Source: Cellulomonas sp. (GTDB taxonomy: Bacteria; Actinomycetota; Actinomycetes; Actinomycetales; Cellulomonadaceae). From it: a DNA stretch of 48,736 bases. A model generated the notes under the pieces. That model was not told where the DNA came from, did no database searches, and worked only from the letters and a program-made list of their open reading frames with translations. The DNA is taken from the NCBI GenBank assembly GCA_031178625.1, contig JAPSIR010000004.1:1-48736 (forward strand). Direction: 5' to 3'. This document shows, piece by piece, positions 1 to 9,782 of this stretch (position 1 is its first letter; each line of letters opens with the position of its first letter). Position numbers and translations under genes: made by a program.

Positions 1-11
1 CGTCAGGCACG

Positions 12-1016
12 TCAGGGCGCGACCGTGCCACCCGTCAGGCGGCGGAACGCGTACGCCGAGATGAGGATGGCCACCGGCGTGCCCACGAGGGCGCCCACCC
101 CGCACAGCGCCGCGCCCACGGCCGACACGAGCCACGCCACGAGCACGACGAGGATCGACGTGCCGACCTCGCGCGTCTGCACGGTCGCGCTCGAGCGGAT
201 CGCGTCGATCGCGCCCTGCCCGCGGTCCACCACGAAGTGCACGGCGAAGAAGACGAAGTACACGACCGCGAGCAGCAGCAGCGGCCCGAGCAGCGGCACC
301 CAGCTCACCAGCAGGTACGCCACGGTGACGAGCAGGCCGACCACGAACACCGGCCCGGTGTGCGAGAGGTCGAACATGTCGGCGACGGTGACCTGCCGGC
401 CGTCCGCCACCTTGAGCGCCGCCCGGACGTACGCGGCCAGCCACAGCGCCGACAGCAGGACGGTCAGCGCGCCCAGCACGAGGCCGCCCACGCCGAAGCC
501 GATCGCCGAGAGCGCGCCGGCGGCGCCGTCCGCGCTCTGCGCGAGGGCACCGAAGCCGCCGAACGCGATGGAGGCGACCAGCACGACGAGGAGGATCCCC
601 ACCGCCCACGCGATCCCGCCGACCACGAAGGCGACCCAGTTCTGCCCGAACTTGGTGAACGCCCACGACAGGCTCGCGCCCACGTCCACCGCCGGCGGAC
701 GCGACGCACCCGCGTAGGGCTGGCCGTAGGGAGCACCGGGCTGGCCGTACGGCTGCCCGGGCGGCGGGTACGTGCCGCCGGGTGCGCCGTACCCCGGCTG
801 GCCCTGGCCGGGGCCCTGACCCGGTCCGCCCGGTCCCGGCTGCCCGTACGCCGGCGGCGGGGGGTACGCGCCGCCGGCCGGCGGGCCGTACGGCGACGCC
901 GGCGGCTGCCCCGGCGCGGGGGGCGGGTAGGCACCGCCCGGCTGTCCCTGACCGGGCGGCGGCGGCACGCTGCCGTCGTCGTCGCGCGGCGGCGTGCCGC
1001 CGGGGTTCTCGCTCAT
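12..1016 (-). CDS. Membrane protein with Pro/Gly/Gln-rich N-terminal segment
   Basis: ORF track frame; internal start MSENPGGTPPRDDDG preferred; PPPGQ/YGQP-rich N-terminus followed by several hydrophobic helices. Confidence 0.75.
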   Translation of the reverse strand: MSENPGGTPPRDDDGSVPPPPGQGQPGGAYPPPAPGQPPASPYGPPAGGAYPPPPAYGQPGPGGPGQGPGQGQPGYGAPGGTYPPPGQPYGQPGAPYGQPYAGASRPPAVDVGASLSWAFTKFGQNWVAFVVGGIAWAVGILLVVLVASIAFGGFGALAQSADGAAGALSAIGFGVGGLVLGALTVLLSALWLAAYVRAALKVADGRQVTVADMFDLSHTGPVFVVGLLVTVAYLLVSWVPLLGPLLLLAVVYFVFFAVHFVVDRGQGAIDAIRSSATVQTREVGTSILVVLVAWLVSAVGAALCGVGALVGTPVAILISAYAFRRLTGGTVAP

Positions 1017-1205
1017 GCGCGGGGGTCTCCTGTCCGACGGGCGCACCGTGCGCCCACGCAGGTCAGCGAACCGACACGCGGGAAGCGGTGTCAAGGCGGG
1101 GCACGGCCGCACGTCCGCGGCACCGCCCGCGCCGGTACGCTGCGACCCGGACGAAACGCCCGTCCGGCCGCACCCGTGCCGGGCGCCCCCACCTCAGGAG
1201 CACCC

Positions 1206-1583
1206 GTGTCGCACGACCCGTACGCCGCACCGCCGGCCCGCTCGACGCCCGCCGCGACGTGGGCCGTCCTCGCGCACCTCGGCGGGATCCTCGCCTACTT
1301 CTTCGTCGGCTGGGTCACGGCCCTGGCCGTGTGGCTCGCGCACCGCGGCAAGGACCACGGGGTCGCCCACCAGGCGCTCGTGGCGCTGAACTTCCAGCTC
1401 ACCGTCCTCGTCGCGCTGGTCGCCGCGCGGATCCTCGCCGAGTTCCCGCTCATCGGGTTCGTCGGCTGGATCGCGATGGTCGCGATCGGCGTCGCGAGCC
1501 TCGTGCTCTCGGTGCTCGCCGCGGTCGCGGTGAGCGGCGGCGGCACGTACCGGTACCCGGTGACGCTGGACCTGGTCCGGTGA
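1206..1583 (+). CDS. DUF4870 (Tic20-like) membrane protein
   Basis: GTG start, MSHDPYAAPPARSTPAATWAVLAHLGGILAYFF...VALNFQLT; DUF4870-like pattern. Confidence 0.8.
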   Translation: MSHDPYAAPPARSTPAATWAVLAHLGGILAYFFVGWVTALAVWLAHRGKDHGVAHQALVALNFQLTVLVALVAARILAEFPLIGFVGWIAMVAIGVASLVLSVLAAVAVSGGGTYRYPVTLDLVR

Positions 1584-1945
1584 CGGGCCACCCCGTCCCC
1601 CCGGTCGGCCCGCCGCTGCGGCCGGAGGAGGAGCGGACGTGGGCGGTGCTCGCGCACGCGCTGCCGCTCCTCGTGTCGTTCGTCGCCCCGCTCGTCATCT
1701 GGCTCGTGCTGCGCGGCCGCGGCCCGTTCGTCGAGCACCACGCCAAGGAGTCGCTGAACTTCCAGATCACGGTGCTCGGCGTGGCGGCGGGGACCGTCGT
1801 CGCGGCCGTGATCACGTTCGGCCTGCTCGCCTTCGTGCCGTACCTGGTCCTCGTCGCCGGGGCCGTGCTGCACGTGCTCGGCGCCGTCGCGGCGTCCCGC
1901 GGCGAGTGGTACCGATACCCGGTGTCGGTCCGCCTCGTCCGCTGA
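1580..1945 (+). CDS. DUF4870 (Tic20-like) membrane protein, second tandem copy
   Basis: GTGA overlap with previous stop; ERTWAVLAHALPLL...HHAKESLNFQIT. Confidence 0.8.
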   Translation: MTGHPVPPVGPPLRPEEERTWAVLAHALPLLVSFVAPLVIWLVLRGRGPFVEHHAKESLNFQITVLGVAAGTVVAAVITFGLLAFVPYLVLVAGAVLHVLGAVAASRGEWYRYPVSVRLVR

Positions 1946-1952
1946 CGGCGGC

Positions 1953-3191
1953 TCAGGCCGCGAGAGTGCGCACGACCGCGTCGGCCAGCAGCCGTCCGCG
2001 GCGCGTGAGCACGACGCGGCGCGTGCCGTCGAGCCCGAGCGCCGCCCGGGGGTCGACGAGCCCGTCCGCGACGAGGCCGGCCACCGCGGCGCGCGCGGTC
2101 GGCGCCAGCTCGCCGATGGGCAGCCCCTGCGCGATCCGCACGCCGAGCATGACGTGCTCGAGCTCGGCCGTCGTCTCGTCGACCACCTCGCGTCCCGCCG
2201 CCGGGCTGCGCCCCGCCGCGAGGCGGTCGGCGTACGCGCGCGGGTGCTTGACGTTCCACCACCGCACGCCGCCGACGTGGCTGTGCGCGCCGGGGCCGAT
2301 CCCCCACCAGTCGTCGCCCCGCCAGTAGCCGAGGTTGTGCCGGGAGGCGTCGGCGGGCGTGCGTGCCCAGTTGCTGACCTCGTACCAGTGCAGCCCCGCC
2401 GCCGTCAGCAGGTCGTCGGCGAGCTCGTACTTGGCCGCCTGGTCGTCCTCGTCCGGGAGCGTGAGCTCGCCGCGGCGCACCTGCACCGCCATGCGCGTCC
2501 CCGCCTCGACCACCAGGGCGTACGCGCTCACGTGGTCGACGCCGGTCGCGAGCGCGGCCTCGAGGCTGCGCCGCCAGTCGTCGAGCGACTCCCCCGGCGT
2601 GCCGTAGATGAGGTCGAGCGACACCCGCAGCCCCGCGTCGCGCGCCCACCGCACGACGTCCGGCACCCGCCGCGGGTCGTGCGTGCGGTCGAGCGTCGCG
2701 AGGACGTGCGGCACGGCGGACTGCATGCCGAACGACACGCGCGTGAACCCGGCCGCGGCGAGCCGCCGCAGGCCGTCGGGCGTGACGGAGTCGGGGTTCG
2801 CCTCGGTGGTCACCTCGGCATCCGGTGCGAGCCGCCACGTGTCCTGCACGCCGCCGATCAGACGCACGAGGTCGTCGACGGGCAGCAGCGTCGGCGTGCC
2901 GCCGCCGACGAACACCGTCGACACCGGCCGATCCGGCAGCCCCGCGTCCCGCAGCACGCGGTCCGCCAGCGCGACCTCCTCCAGCGCCGTCGCGGCGTAG
3001 GCGGTCAGGCTGGCGCCGCCCCCGAGCTCGGTGGCGGTGTACGTGTTGAAGTCGCAGTAGCCGCAGCGCACCGCGCAGAACGGCACGTGCAGGTACACGC
3101 CGAACGCGCGCCCGGCCGACCGTGCCGCGACCGACGGCGGCAGCCCGCCGTCCTCGGGCGGGACGTCGCCGTCTGGCAGCGCCGGGCTCAT
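1953..3191 (-). CDS. hemW: Radical SAM heme chaperone HemW (coproporphyrinogen III oxidase-like)
   Basis: YLHVPFCAVRCGYCDFNTY CxxxCxxC motif; full-length similarity pattern. Confidence 0.93.
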   Translation of the reverse strand: MSPALPDGDVPPEDGGLPPSVAARSAGRAFGVYLHVPFCAVRCGYCDFNTYTATELGGGASLTAYAATALEEVALADRVLRDAGLPDRPVSTVFVGGGTPTLLPVDDLVRLIGGVQDTWRLAPDAEVTTEANPDSVTPDGLRRLAAAGFTRVSFGMQSAVPHVLATLDRTHDPRRVPDVVRWARDAGLRVSLDLIYGTPGESLDDWRRSLEAALATGVDHVSAYALVVEAGTRMAVQVRRGELTLPDEDDQAAKYELADDLLTAAGLHWYEVSNWARTPADASRHNLGYWRGDDWWGIGPGAHSHVGGVRWWNVKHPRAYADRLAAGRSPAAGREVVDETTAELEHVMLGVRIAQGLPIGELAPTARAAVAGLVADGLVDPRAALGLDGTRRVVLTRRGRLLADAVVRTLAA

Positions 3192-3201
3192 GCCCGCACC
3201 G

Positions 3202-5091
3202 TCACTTCTTCTTCGCGTCCTTCGCGTCCCGGCCGCCGCTCGAGCCGGCGCCCTCCGACGTCAGCGCGGCGATGAAGGCCTCCTGCGGCACGTCGACCCG
3301 GCCGATCGTCTTCATGCGCTTCTTGCCCTCCTTCTGCTTCTCCAGCAGCTTGCGCTTGCGGGTGATGTCACCGCCGTAGCACTTGGCCAGCACGTCCTTG
3401 CGGATCGCGCGGATCGTCTCGCGCGCGATGATCCGCGAGCCGATCGCGGCCTGGATGGGCACCTCGAACTGCTGGCGCGGGATGAGGTCCTTGAGCTTCG
3501 CCGTCATCATGACGCCGTACGCGTACGCCTTGTCCTTGTGCACGATCGCGCTGAACGCGTCGACCTGCTCGCCCTGCAGCAGGATGTCGACCTTGACCAG
3601 GTCGGCGACCTGGTCGCCGATGGGCTCGTAGTCGAGGCTCGCGTAGCCTCGCGTGCGCGACTTCAGCTGGTCGAAGAAGTCGTAGACGATCTCGGCGAGC
3701 GGCAGCACGTACCGCATCTCGACGCGGTCCTCGGACAGGTAGTCCATGCCCTGCAGGTCGCCGCGCTTGCCCTGGCAGAGCTCCATGATGGCGCCGATGA
3801 ACTCGCTGGGCGCGAGGATCGTCGCCTTCACGACCGGCTCGTGCACCTCGCGGATCTTGCCGCCGGGGAACTCGCTCGGGTTCGTGACGCGGACCTCCGT
3901 GCGGTCCTCGAGCACGACGTCGTAGACGACGTTCGGCGCCGTCGAGATGAGGTCGAGGTCGAACTCGCGCTCGAGGCGCTCGCGGATGATCTCGAGGTGC
4001 AGCAGGCCGAGGAACCCGACGCGGAAGCCGAAGCCGAGCGCGACCGACGTCTCGGGCTCGTAGTTCAGCGCGGCGTCGTTGAGCTTCAGCTTGTCGAGCG
4101 CGTCGCGCAGCACCGGGTAGTCGGTGCCGTCGATCGGGTACAGCCCCGAGAACACCATCGGCTTGGGGTCGGAGTAGCCGCCGAGCGCCTCCGAGGCCGG
4201 CTTGGCGGAGTTCGTCACCGTGTCGCCGACCTTCGACTGGCGCACGTCCTTCACGCCCGTGATGAGGTAGCCGACCTCACCGACGCCGAGCCCCTTGGTG
4301 GGCACGGGCTCGGGCGAGATCACGCCGATCTCGAGCAGCTCGTGCGTCGCCCGGGTCGACATCATCGCGATGCGCTCGCGCGGGTCGAGGTGGCCGTCGA
4401 CGACCCGCACGTAGGTGACGACGCCGCGGTAGGTGTCGTAGACGGAGTCGAAGATCATCGCGCGTGCCGGCGCAGCGGCGTCGCCGACGGGGGCCGGCAC
4501 GGTGCGCACGATGCGGTCCAGCAGCGCCTCGACGCCCTCGCCGGTCTTGCCGGAGACGCGCATGACGTCCTCCGGGTCGCCGCCGACCAGGCCCGCGAGC
4601 TCCTCGGCGTACTTCTCCGGCTGCGCCGCCGGCAGGTCGATCTTGTTGAGGACGGGGATGATCTGCAGGTCGTTCTCGAGCGCGAGGTACAGGTTCGCGA
4701 GCGTCTGCGCCTCGATGCCCTGCGCCGCGTCGACGAGCAGCACGGCCCCCTCGCACGCGGCGAGCGAGCGCGACACCTCGTACGTGAAGTCGACGTGCCC
4801 GGGGGTGTCGATCATGTTCAGCGCGTAGGGGGTGCCGTCGACCTCCCACGGCATGCGCACGGCCTGCGACTTGATCGTGATGCCGCGCTCGCGCTCGATG
4901 TCCATGCGGTCGAGGTACTGCGCGCGCATCGCCCGCGCCTCCACGACGCCCGTGAGCTGCAGCATGCGGTCGGCGAGGGTCGACTTCCCGTGGTCGATGT
5001 GCGCGATGATGCAGAAGTTGCGCAGCAGCTCGGGCGTCGTGGCCGCCGGGGCGATGCGTGCCGCGGCGGCGGCGCTCGGGATCGGGGACAC
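3202..5091 (-). CDS. lepA: Elongation factor 4 (LepA)
   Basis: [39 protein letters not shown]-terminal LepA signatures. Confidence 0.97.
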   Translation of the reverse strand: MSPIPSAAAAARIAPAATTPELLRNFCIIAHIDHGKSTLADRMLQLTGVVEARAMRAQYLDRMDIERERGITIKSQAVRMPWEVDGTPYALNMIDTPGHVDFTYEVSRSLAACEGAVLLVDAAQGIEAQTLANLYLALENDLQIIPVLNKIDLPAAQPEKYAEELAGLVGGDPEDVMRVSGKTGEGVEALLDRIVRTVPAPVGDAAAPARAMIFDSVYDTYRGVVTYVRVVDGHLDPRERIAMMSTRATHELLEIGVISPEPVPTKGLGVGEVGYLITGVKDVRQSKVGDTVTNSAKPASEALGGYSDPKPMVFSGLYPIDGTDYPVLRDALDKLKLNDAALNYEPETSVALGFGFRVGFLGLLHLEIIRERLEREFDLDLISTAPNVVYDVVLEDRTEVRVTNPSEFPGGKIREVHEPVVKATILAPSEFIGAIMELCQGKRGDLQGMDYLSEDRVEMRYVLPLAEIVYDFFDQLKSRTRGYASLDYEPIGDQVADLVKVDILLQGEQVDAFSAIVHKDKAYAYGVMMTAKLKDLIPRQQFEVPIQAAIGSRIIARETIRAIRKDVLAKCYGGDITRKRKLLEKQKEGKKRMKTIGRVDVPQEAFIAALTSEGAGSSGGRDAKDAKKK

Positions 5092-5255
5092 GCGCTCTCA
5101 GGCTCCCGGGTCGTGGGGGCGCCGGTGCGGCGCCGGAGGTCTGTCGGTCTCGGTCGGGTCCGACGGGGCGGCTCGGCCCTGGTGGGCGGTCGCGGGTCGG
5201 TACCACCATGCTCCCATGACGAGCGACGTGTCGGCCCCACCCGTCCCCGGGGGCG

Positions 5256-6095
5256 TCACGCCTCCCGCGTGATGCGGACCTCCACCACGAGGTCCTCCGT
5301 CTGCGGGCCGGCGTAGATGCCGCGGAGGGGCGGCACGTCGTCGTACGACCGCCCACGTCCCAGCACGACGTGCTGGTCACCCGCGGCCACCCGGTTGGTC
5401 GGGTCGAAGCCGTACCACTCGCCGGTCCACCACTCGACCCACGCGTGCGACTCGCCGCTCACCGTCCGGCCCACCTCGCCCCCGGCGTCCGGGTGCAGGT
5501 AGCCGGAGACGTACCGCGCGGGGATCCCGACCGACCGCAGCGCGCCGAGCGCCAGGTGCGCCATGTCCTGGCAGACGCCGGTCCGGGCCAGCCACGCCTC
5601 CGCGGCGGGCGTGTGCACCGTCGTGACGCCCGGGATGTACTCCAGCTCGTCCCGCACCGCCCGGCACACGGCCTCCGCGGCCGCCGCCGGCGACAGCCCG
5701 TCCGCCGCCGCGCGGGCGAGCGTCACGACGTCGTCCGGAACGGCCGTCGTCGCGGCGTCGGCGAGGAACTCCGCGAGCCGGTCGCGCACCTCGCCGCCCC
5801 GCAGCAGGTCCCAGCCGACGTCCGCGGACGGCGCGGAGCGGTCCGCGACCTCGACGACGTGCTCCGCGGTCAGCAGCAGCGACCGGTGCGGCGCGAGCAC
5901 CTCGAACGCCGTGACGTGCGTGCCCCAGTAGTCGCGGTAGTCGTGCGACCACGTCTGCGGCTGGACGTCGACGCGCGTCTCCAGGACCGACTGCCCGGGC
6001 TGCGACAGCGGGGTCACGCGGGCCTCGTTGTAGGAGGCCTGCACGGGCTCCGCGTACCGGAACGCCGACGTGTGCACGATCCGCAGCCGGCTCAC
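5256..6095 (-). CDS. Transglutaminase-like family protein
   Basis: GTG start at 6095 (MSRLRIVHTSAFRYAEPVQASYNEARVTPL); GVCQDMAHLALGALRSVGIPARYVSGY and SHAWVEWW, Cys-His-Asp core. Confidence 0.9.
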   Translation of the reverse strand: MSRLRIVHTSAFRYAEPVQASYNEARVTPLSQPGQSVLETRVDVQPQTWSHDYRDYWGTHVTAFEVLAPHRSLLLTAEHVVEVADRSAPSADVGWDLLRGGEVRDRLAEFLADAATTAVPDDVVTLARAAADGLSPAAAAEAVCRAVRDELEYIPGVTTVHTPAAEAWLARTGVCQDMAHLALGALRSVGIPARYVSGYLHPDAGGEVGRTVSGESHAWVEWWTGEWYGFDPTNRVAAGDQHVVLGRGRSYDDVPPLRGIYAGPQTEDLVVEVRITREA

Positions 6096-7021
6096 AGCGC
6101 CTCCCCCACCCACGTCAGCTCGGCACCGGACGGGAAGTAGCGGCCCCGGATCGCGTCGGAGGCGGCCGCGCACGCGCGCTGCACGAGCTCCATCTCCCGC
6201 GGCAGGTCGTCGAGGATCACCATGAGCGGGCGGTACTCCAGGTTCGAGCGGACGTGACCGAGGTGCCGGCGCGCGTCGTCGATGCCCGCACGGTCGCTGA
6301 CCGGCTCGAGCGCCGCCAGGCACGCCTCCGCCTGGTTCAGCGCCGACACGATCGAGCGCGGGAAGAGGCGGTCCAGCAGGAGGAAGCCGGCTGCGCGCTC
6401 GTCGGGCGCGGTGCCGCGGTACGTGCGCAGGAACGCCTCGTGCGCCCCGCAGGAGCGCAGCAGCGTGGTCCAGCCCGGGCCGGCCGAGCCCGCGAGCGCG
6501 CGCGTCGTCAGCAGGCGCGCGGTCATGTCCGCGCGCTCGATCGAGCGGCCGAGCACCATGAACGACCACGTCTCGTCGCGCGACGTCGTGCCGTCCATGA
6601 TCCCGGCGACGATCGCGGCCCGCTCACGCACCCAGGTGAAGTAGTCGTGCGGCCGCGTGGGCCGCATGTGGGTCGGCAGCTGGTTCCACGTCGCGTTGAG
6701 GCACTCCCACAGCTCGGTCGAGACGATCTCCCGCGCCCGGCGGGCGTTCTCCCGCGCCGACACGAGGGCGCCCGCGATCGCCGACGGCGAGAACCGGTCG
6801 TAGGCCAGCACGTCGAGGACGTGCTCGCGGCCCACCTCCACGTCCGGCGGCGGCGCCGGCCGGTCCATGACCGACAGCAGCGACCGGCACGCGGCGTCCT
6901 CCTCGGCCCACGGGTCCTCGAGGAGGATCTGCACGTGCACGTCGAGCAGGCGCGCGGTGTCGTCCGCGCGCTCGACGTACCGACCGATCCAGAACAGCGA
7001 CTCCGCGATGCGGCTCAGCAC
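6092..7021 (-). CDS. Alpha-E domain protein (DUF403)
   Basis: MLSRIAESLFWIGRYVERADDTARLLDVH; overlaps flanking ORFs. Confidence 0.9.
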   Translation of the reverse strand: MLSRIAESLFWIGRYVERADDTARLLDVHVQILLEDPWAEEDAACRSLLSVMDRPAPPPDVEVGREHVLDVLAYDRFSPSAIAGALVSARENARRAREIVSTELWECLNATWNQLPTHMRPTRPHDYFTWVRERAAIVAGIMDGTTSRDETWSFMVLGRSIERADMTARLLTTRALAGSAGPGWTTLLRSCGAHEAFLRTYRGTAPDERAAGFLLLDRLFPRSIVSALNQAEACLAALEPVSDRAGIDDARRHLGHVRSNLEYRPLMVILDDLPREMELVQRACAAASDAIRGRYFPSGAELTWVGEAL

Positions 7022-8598
7022 GTCGCACCCCCGGCCGCCCGCTGCTGCTGCTGCTGCTGCATGACCTGCACGCGCGCGTCCTGCGGGTTCGCGTCGATCG
7101 GCACGGACGCGTCCTGCGCGACCGCCGGGCGCTGGTGCTGCGCCTGCTGCTGCGAGCGCCGCGGGACGCGCCCGCCGAGCACCCAGGTGTCCTTCGACCC
7201 GCCGCCCTGCGACGAGTTCACGACGAGCTGCCCCTCCGGGAGCGCCACGCGGGTGAGGCCGCCCGGCAGCACGTAGACCTGGTCGCCGTCGTTGACGGCG
7301 AACGGCCGCAGGTCGACGTGGCGCGGGCGCAGGCCGGCGTCGACGAGCGTCGGCACGGTCGACAGCTGCACCACCGGCTGCGCGATCCACCCGCGCGGGT
7401 CCTCCCGCAGGCGCGCCCGCAGCGCGTCGAGCTCGGCCCGGGACGCCGTCGGCCCGACGACCAGGCCCTTGCCGCCCGACCCGTCGACGGGCTTCACCAC
7501 GAGCTCGTCCAGCCGGTCGAGGACCTCCTCGAGGGCGCCCGGGTCCTCCAGACGCCACGTGTCGACGTTCGGCAGCAGGGGCTCCTCGCCGAGGTGGTAG
7601 CGGATGAGGTCGGGCACGTACGTGTAGAGCAGCTTGTCGTCCGCGACGCCGTTGCCGACCGCGTTCGCGAGGGTCACCGTGCCGAGGCGCGCGCACGTCA
7701 TGAGACCCGGGCAGCCGAGCAGCGAGTCGGAGCGGAACACGACCGGGTCGAGGAACTCGTCGTCGACGCGGCGGTAGATGACGTCCACCCGGCGCCGGCC
7801 CTGCGTCGTGCGCATCCACACGCGCCCGCCGGAGCAGTACAGGTCGCGTCCCTCGACGAGCTCCACGCCCATCGTGCGGGCGAGCAGCGTGTGCTCGAAG
7901 TACGCGCTGTTGTAGACGCCGGGCGTGAGGACGACGACCGTGGGGTCGTCGACGCCCGCCGGGGCCGCGGCGATGAGGGCCGCCAGCAGCCGCCGCGAGT
8001 AGTCGACGACCGGCCGGATGCGCAGGGTCGCGAACAGCTCGGGGAACGTCTGCGCCATCGCGCGGCGGTTGCTCAGCACGTAGCTGACGCCGGACGGCAC
8101 GCGCACGTTGTCCTCGAGCACGCGCCAGCCGCCGAGGGAGTCGCGCACGAGGTCGATCCCGGACACGTGCACGCGCACCCCGTTCGGCGGCGCGATGCCG
8201 CGCGCCGCGCGGTGGAAGTGCGTCGAGGAGACGACGACCGAGCGGGGCACCACGCCGTCGGCGACCGCCTTCTGCGGTCCGTACACGTCCGCGAGGAACG
8301 CCTCCAGGGCACGCACCCGCTGCTGCACCCCGGGGGCGACGTGCTCCCACTCGTCGCCGCCGACCACGCGCGGGACGACGTCGAGCGGGAAGGGCCGTTC
8401 CTCGCCCGCGAAGTCGAAGGTGACGCCCTGCGTGAGGTACGAGCGGGCCAGCGTGTCGGCGCGCGCCCGCAGCTCGCCGTCGGACAGCTGCGCGAGCGCC
8501 GCGTGCACGTTGCGGTACGCCGTCCGGACCTCGCCGTCCGGGCCGATCATCTCGTCCCAGGCAGCCCCTGCCGGGTAGTCGTCGAACAGGTCCGCCAT
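7015..8598 (-). CDS. Circularly permuted ATP-grasp protein (DUF404/DUF407)
   Basis: MADLFDDYPAGAAWDEM; VVLTPGVYNSAYFEHTLLARTMGVELVEGRDL; KPVDGSGGKGLVVGP. Confidence 0.92.
   Translation of the reverse strand: MADLFDDYPAGAAWDEMIGPDGEVRTAYRNVHAALAQLSDGELRARADTLARSYLTQGVTFDFAGEERPFPLDVVPRVVGGDEWEHVAPGVQQRVRALEAFLADVYGPQKAVADGVVPRSVVVSSTHFHRAARGIAPPNGVRVHVSGIDLVRDSLGGWRVLEDNVRVPSGVSYVLSNRRAMAQTFPELFATLRIRPVVDYSRRLLAALIAAAPAGVDDPTVVVLTPGVYNSAYFEHTLLARTMGVELVEGRDLYCSGGRVWMRTTQGRRRVDVIYRRVDDEFLDPVVFRSDSLLGCPGLMTCARLGTVTLANAVGNGVADDKLLYTYVPDLIRYHLGEEPLLPNVDTWRLEDPGALEEVLDRLDELVVKPVDGSGGKGLVVGPTASRAELDALRARLREDPRGWIAQPVVQLSTVPTLVDAGLRPRHVDLRPFAVNDGDQVYVLPGGLTRVALPEGQLVVNSSQGGGSKDTWVLGGRVPRRSQQQAQHQRPAVAQDASVPIDANPQDARVQVMQQQQQQRAAGGATC
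7042..7059 (-). repeat. (CAG)6 trinucleotide tract encoding QQQQQQ near the ATP-grasp C-terminus
   Basis: ctg x6 on the + strand, read as CAG codons on the - strand. Confidence 0.9.
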
Positions 8599-8703
8599 GG
8601 CCGCGAATCTAGTCCTGCCGTGTCAACGACGCGTTACGTCCCGGACAGCGCTCGCCCGGACGCGTCGGCGCCGGGCGGCGACCGTGTCGTTACGCTCCCC
8701 CTC

Positions 8704-9204
8704 GTGCCCTCCGCCCGCTGGACGTCCGTGCTGCGCGCCGTCGCGGACGCCGTCCGGCCCGCCGGCCGGGCACGTCCCGGGCGCCCGGCCGCGGCCCGCC
8801 CGGCCGCCGTCCGCCCCACCGCCGTCCGCCCGACGTGGGCCCCGCGCGCCGACGGCGCCCCCGACCCCGGCGAGGTCGTCTGGGCGTGGGTGCCGTACGA
8901 GGACGACCCGTCCCGCGGCAAGGACCGGCCCGTGCTCGTGCTCGACCGCCGGGGCGGCACGCTCGTCGCCCTCATGCTCAGCAGCCGGGACCACGACCGC
9001 GACGCCGCCGACGAGGCCCGCCACGGGCGGGTGTGGACGGACGTCGGCACCGGCGGCTGGGACCCGCGCCGCAGGCCCAGCGAGGTGCGGCTCGACCGCG
9101 TCCTGCGCCTGCGCGTCGACGCGGTCCGGCGCGAGGGCGCCGCGCTCGACCGCGCGGTGTTCGACCGCGTCACGCGCGCCGCTGCGGACCTGCACGGCTG
9201 GTAG
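8704..9204 (+). CDS. PemK/MazF-like protein with basic N-terminal extension
   Basis: GTG start; GEVVWAWVPYEDDPSRGKDRPVLVLDRRGGTLVALMLSSRDH resembles the PemK-like fold pattern. Confidence 0.7.
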   Translation: MPSARWTSVLRAVADAVRPAGRARPGRPAAARPAAVRPTAVRPTWAPRADGAPDPGEVVWAWVPYEDDPSRGKDRPVLVLDRRGGTLVALMLSSRDHDRDAADEARHGRVWTDVGTGGWDPRRRPSEVRLDRVLRLRVDAVRREGAALDRAVFDRVTRAAADLHGW

Positions 9205-9217
9205 CATCGTGATCCGC

Positions 9218-9241
9218 GTGTCCGCCCGGGTCGGCGGACAC
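9218..9241 (+). terminator. Hairpin after the PemK-like gene
   Basis: gtgtccgcc-cgggtc-ggcggacac: 9-bp perfect stem, 6-nt loop, starts 13 nt after the stop. Confidence 0.5.
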
Positions 9242-9348
9242 CTGCGCAGGCCGTTCCCCGCGGGTATCCCCACGCCCCAGTCCCGGCGCTGCGCACGCCC
9301 TCTACGACCTGTCAGATCGCTTCGGCGACCACACCAGAGAGTCCACAC

Positions 9349-9609
9349 GTGGCGAACATCAAGTCCCAGATCAAGCGCATCACGACGAACGAGAAGGCGC
9401 GCCTGCGCAACAAGGCCGTCAAGTCGGAGCTGAAGACGTACGTGCGTCGCGTCCGCGAGGCCGTCGCCGGCGGCGACAAGGACGCGGCTGCCGCGGCCCT
9501 CGTGACGGCGTCGCGCAAGCTCGACAAGGCCGTGTCGAAGGGCGTCATCCACGCCAACCAGGCCGCCAACCGCAAGTCGGCGCTGGCGAAGGCCGTCAAC
9601 GGTCTCTGA
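9349..9609 (+). CDS. rpsT: 30S ribosomal protein S20
   Basis: [37 protein letters not shown] start. Confidence 0.97.
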   Translation: MANIKSQIKRITTNEKARLRNKAVKSELKTYVRRVREAVAGGDKDAAAAALVTASRKLDKAVSKGVIHANQAANRKSALAKAVNGL

Positions 9610-9632
9610 CCGCGGCCGCTGACGGCCACGGC

Positions 9633-9656
9633 CGTCACCGCCCGCGGGCGGTGACG
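9633..9656 (+). terminator. Hairpin downstream of rpsT
   Basis: cgtcaccgcccgcgggcggtgacg, 24-nt perfect palindrome. Confidence 0.5.
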
Positions 9657-9689
9657 GTTCCGGCCGCGGCACCGCACGCTCCACCGAAC

Positions 9690-9723
9690 GAGGGCGTCAC
9701 CCCCCCTGCGGGGTGACGCCCTC
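9690..9723. terminator. Bidirectional terminator-like hairpin between convergent rpsT and the XRE-TPR gene
   Basis: gagggcgtcacccc-ccctgc-ggggtgacgccctc: 14-bp perfect stem, 6-nt loop. Confidence 0.7.
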
Positions 9724-9782
9724 GTCCGTGTCCCGCCGGCAGCGGACCGCGCGGCGGGGTCGGTCGCCCCACCGCGCGCCGG

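Noticed and set aside
5217-5273. 18-aa + strand mini-ORF MTSDVSAPPVPGGVTPPA between lepA and the transglutaminase gene
   Set aside because: Very short, no clear Shine-Dalgarno, no hydrophobic or Cys pattern; probably chance.
3190-5316. 708-aa + strand ORF opposite lepA
   Set aside because: Antisense shadow of the conserved lepA frame.
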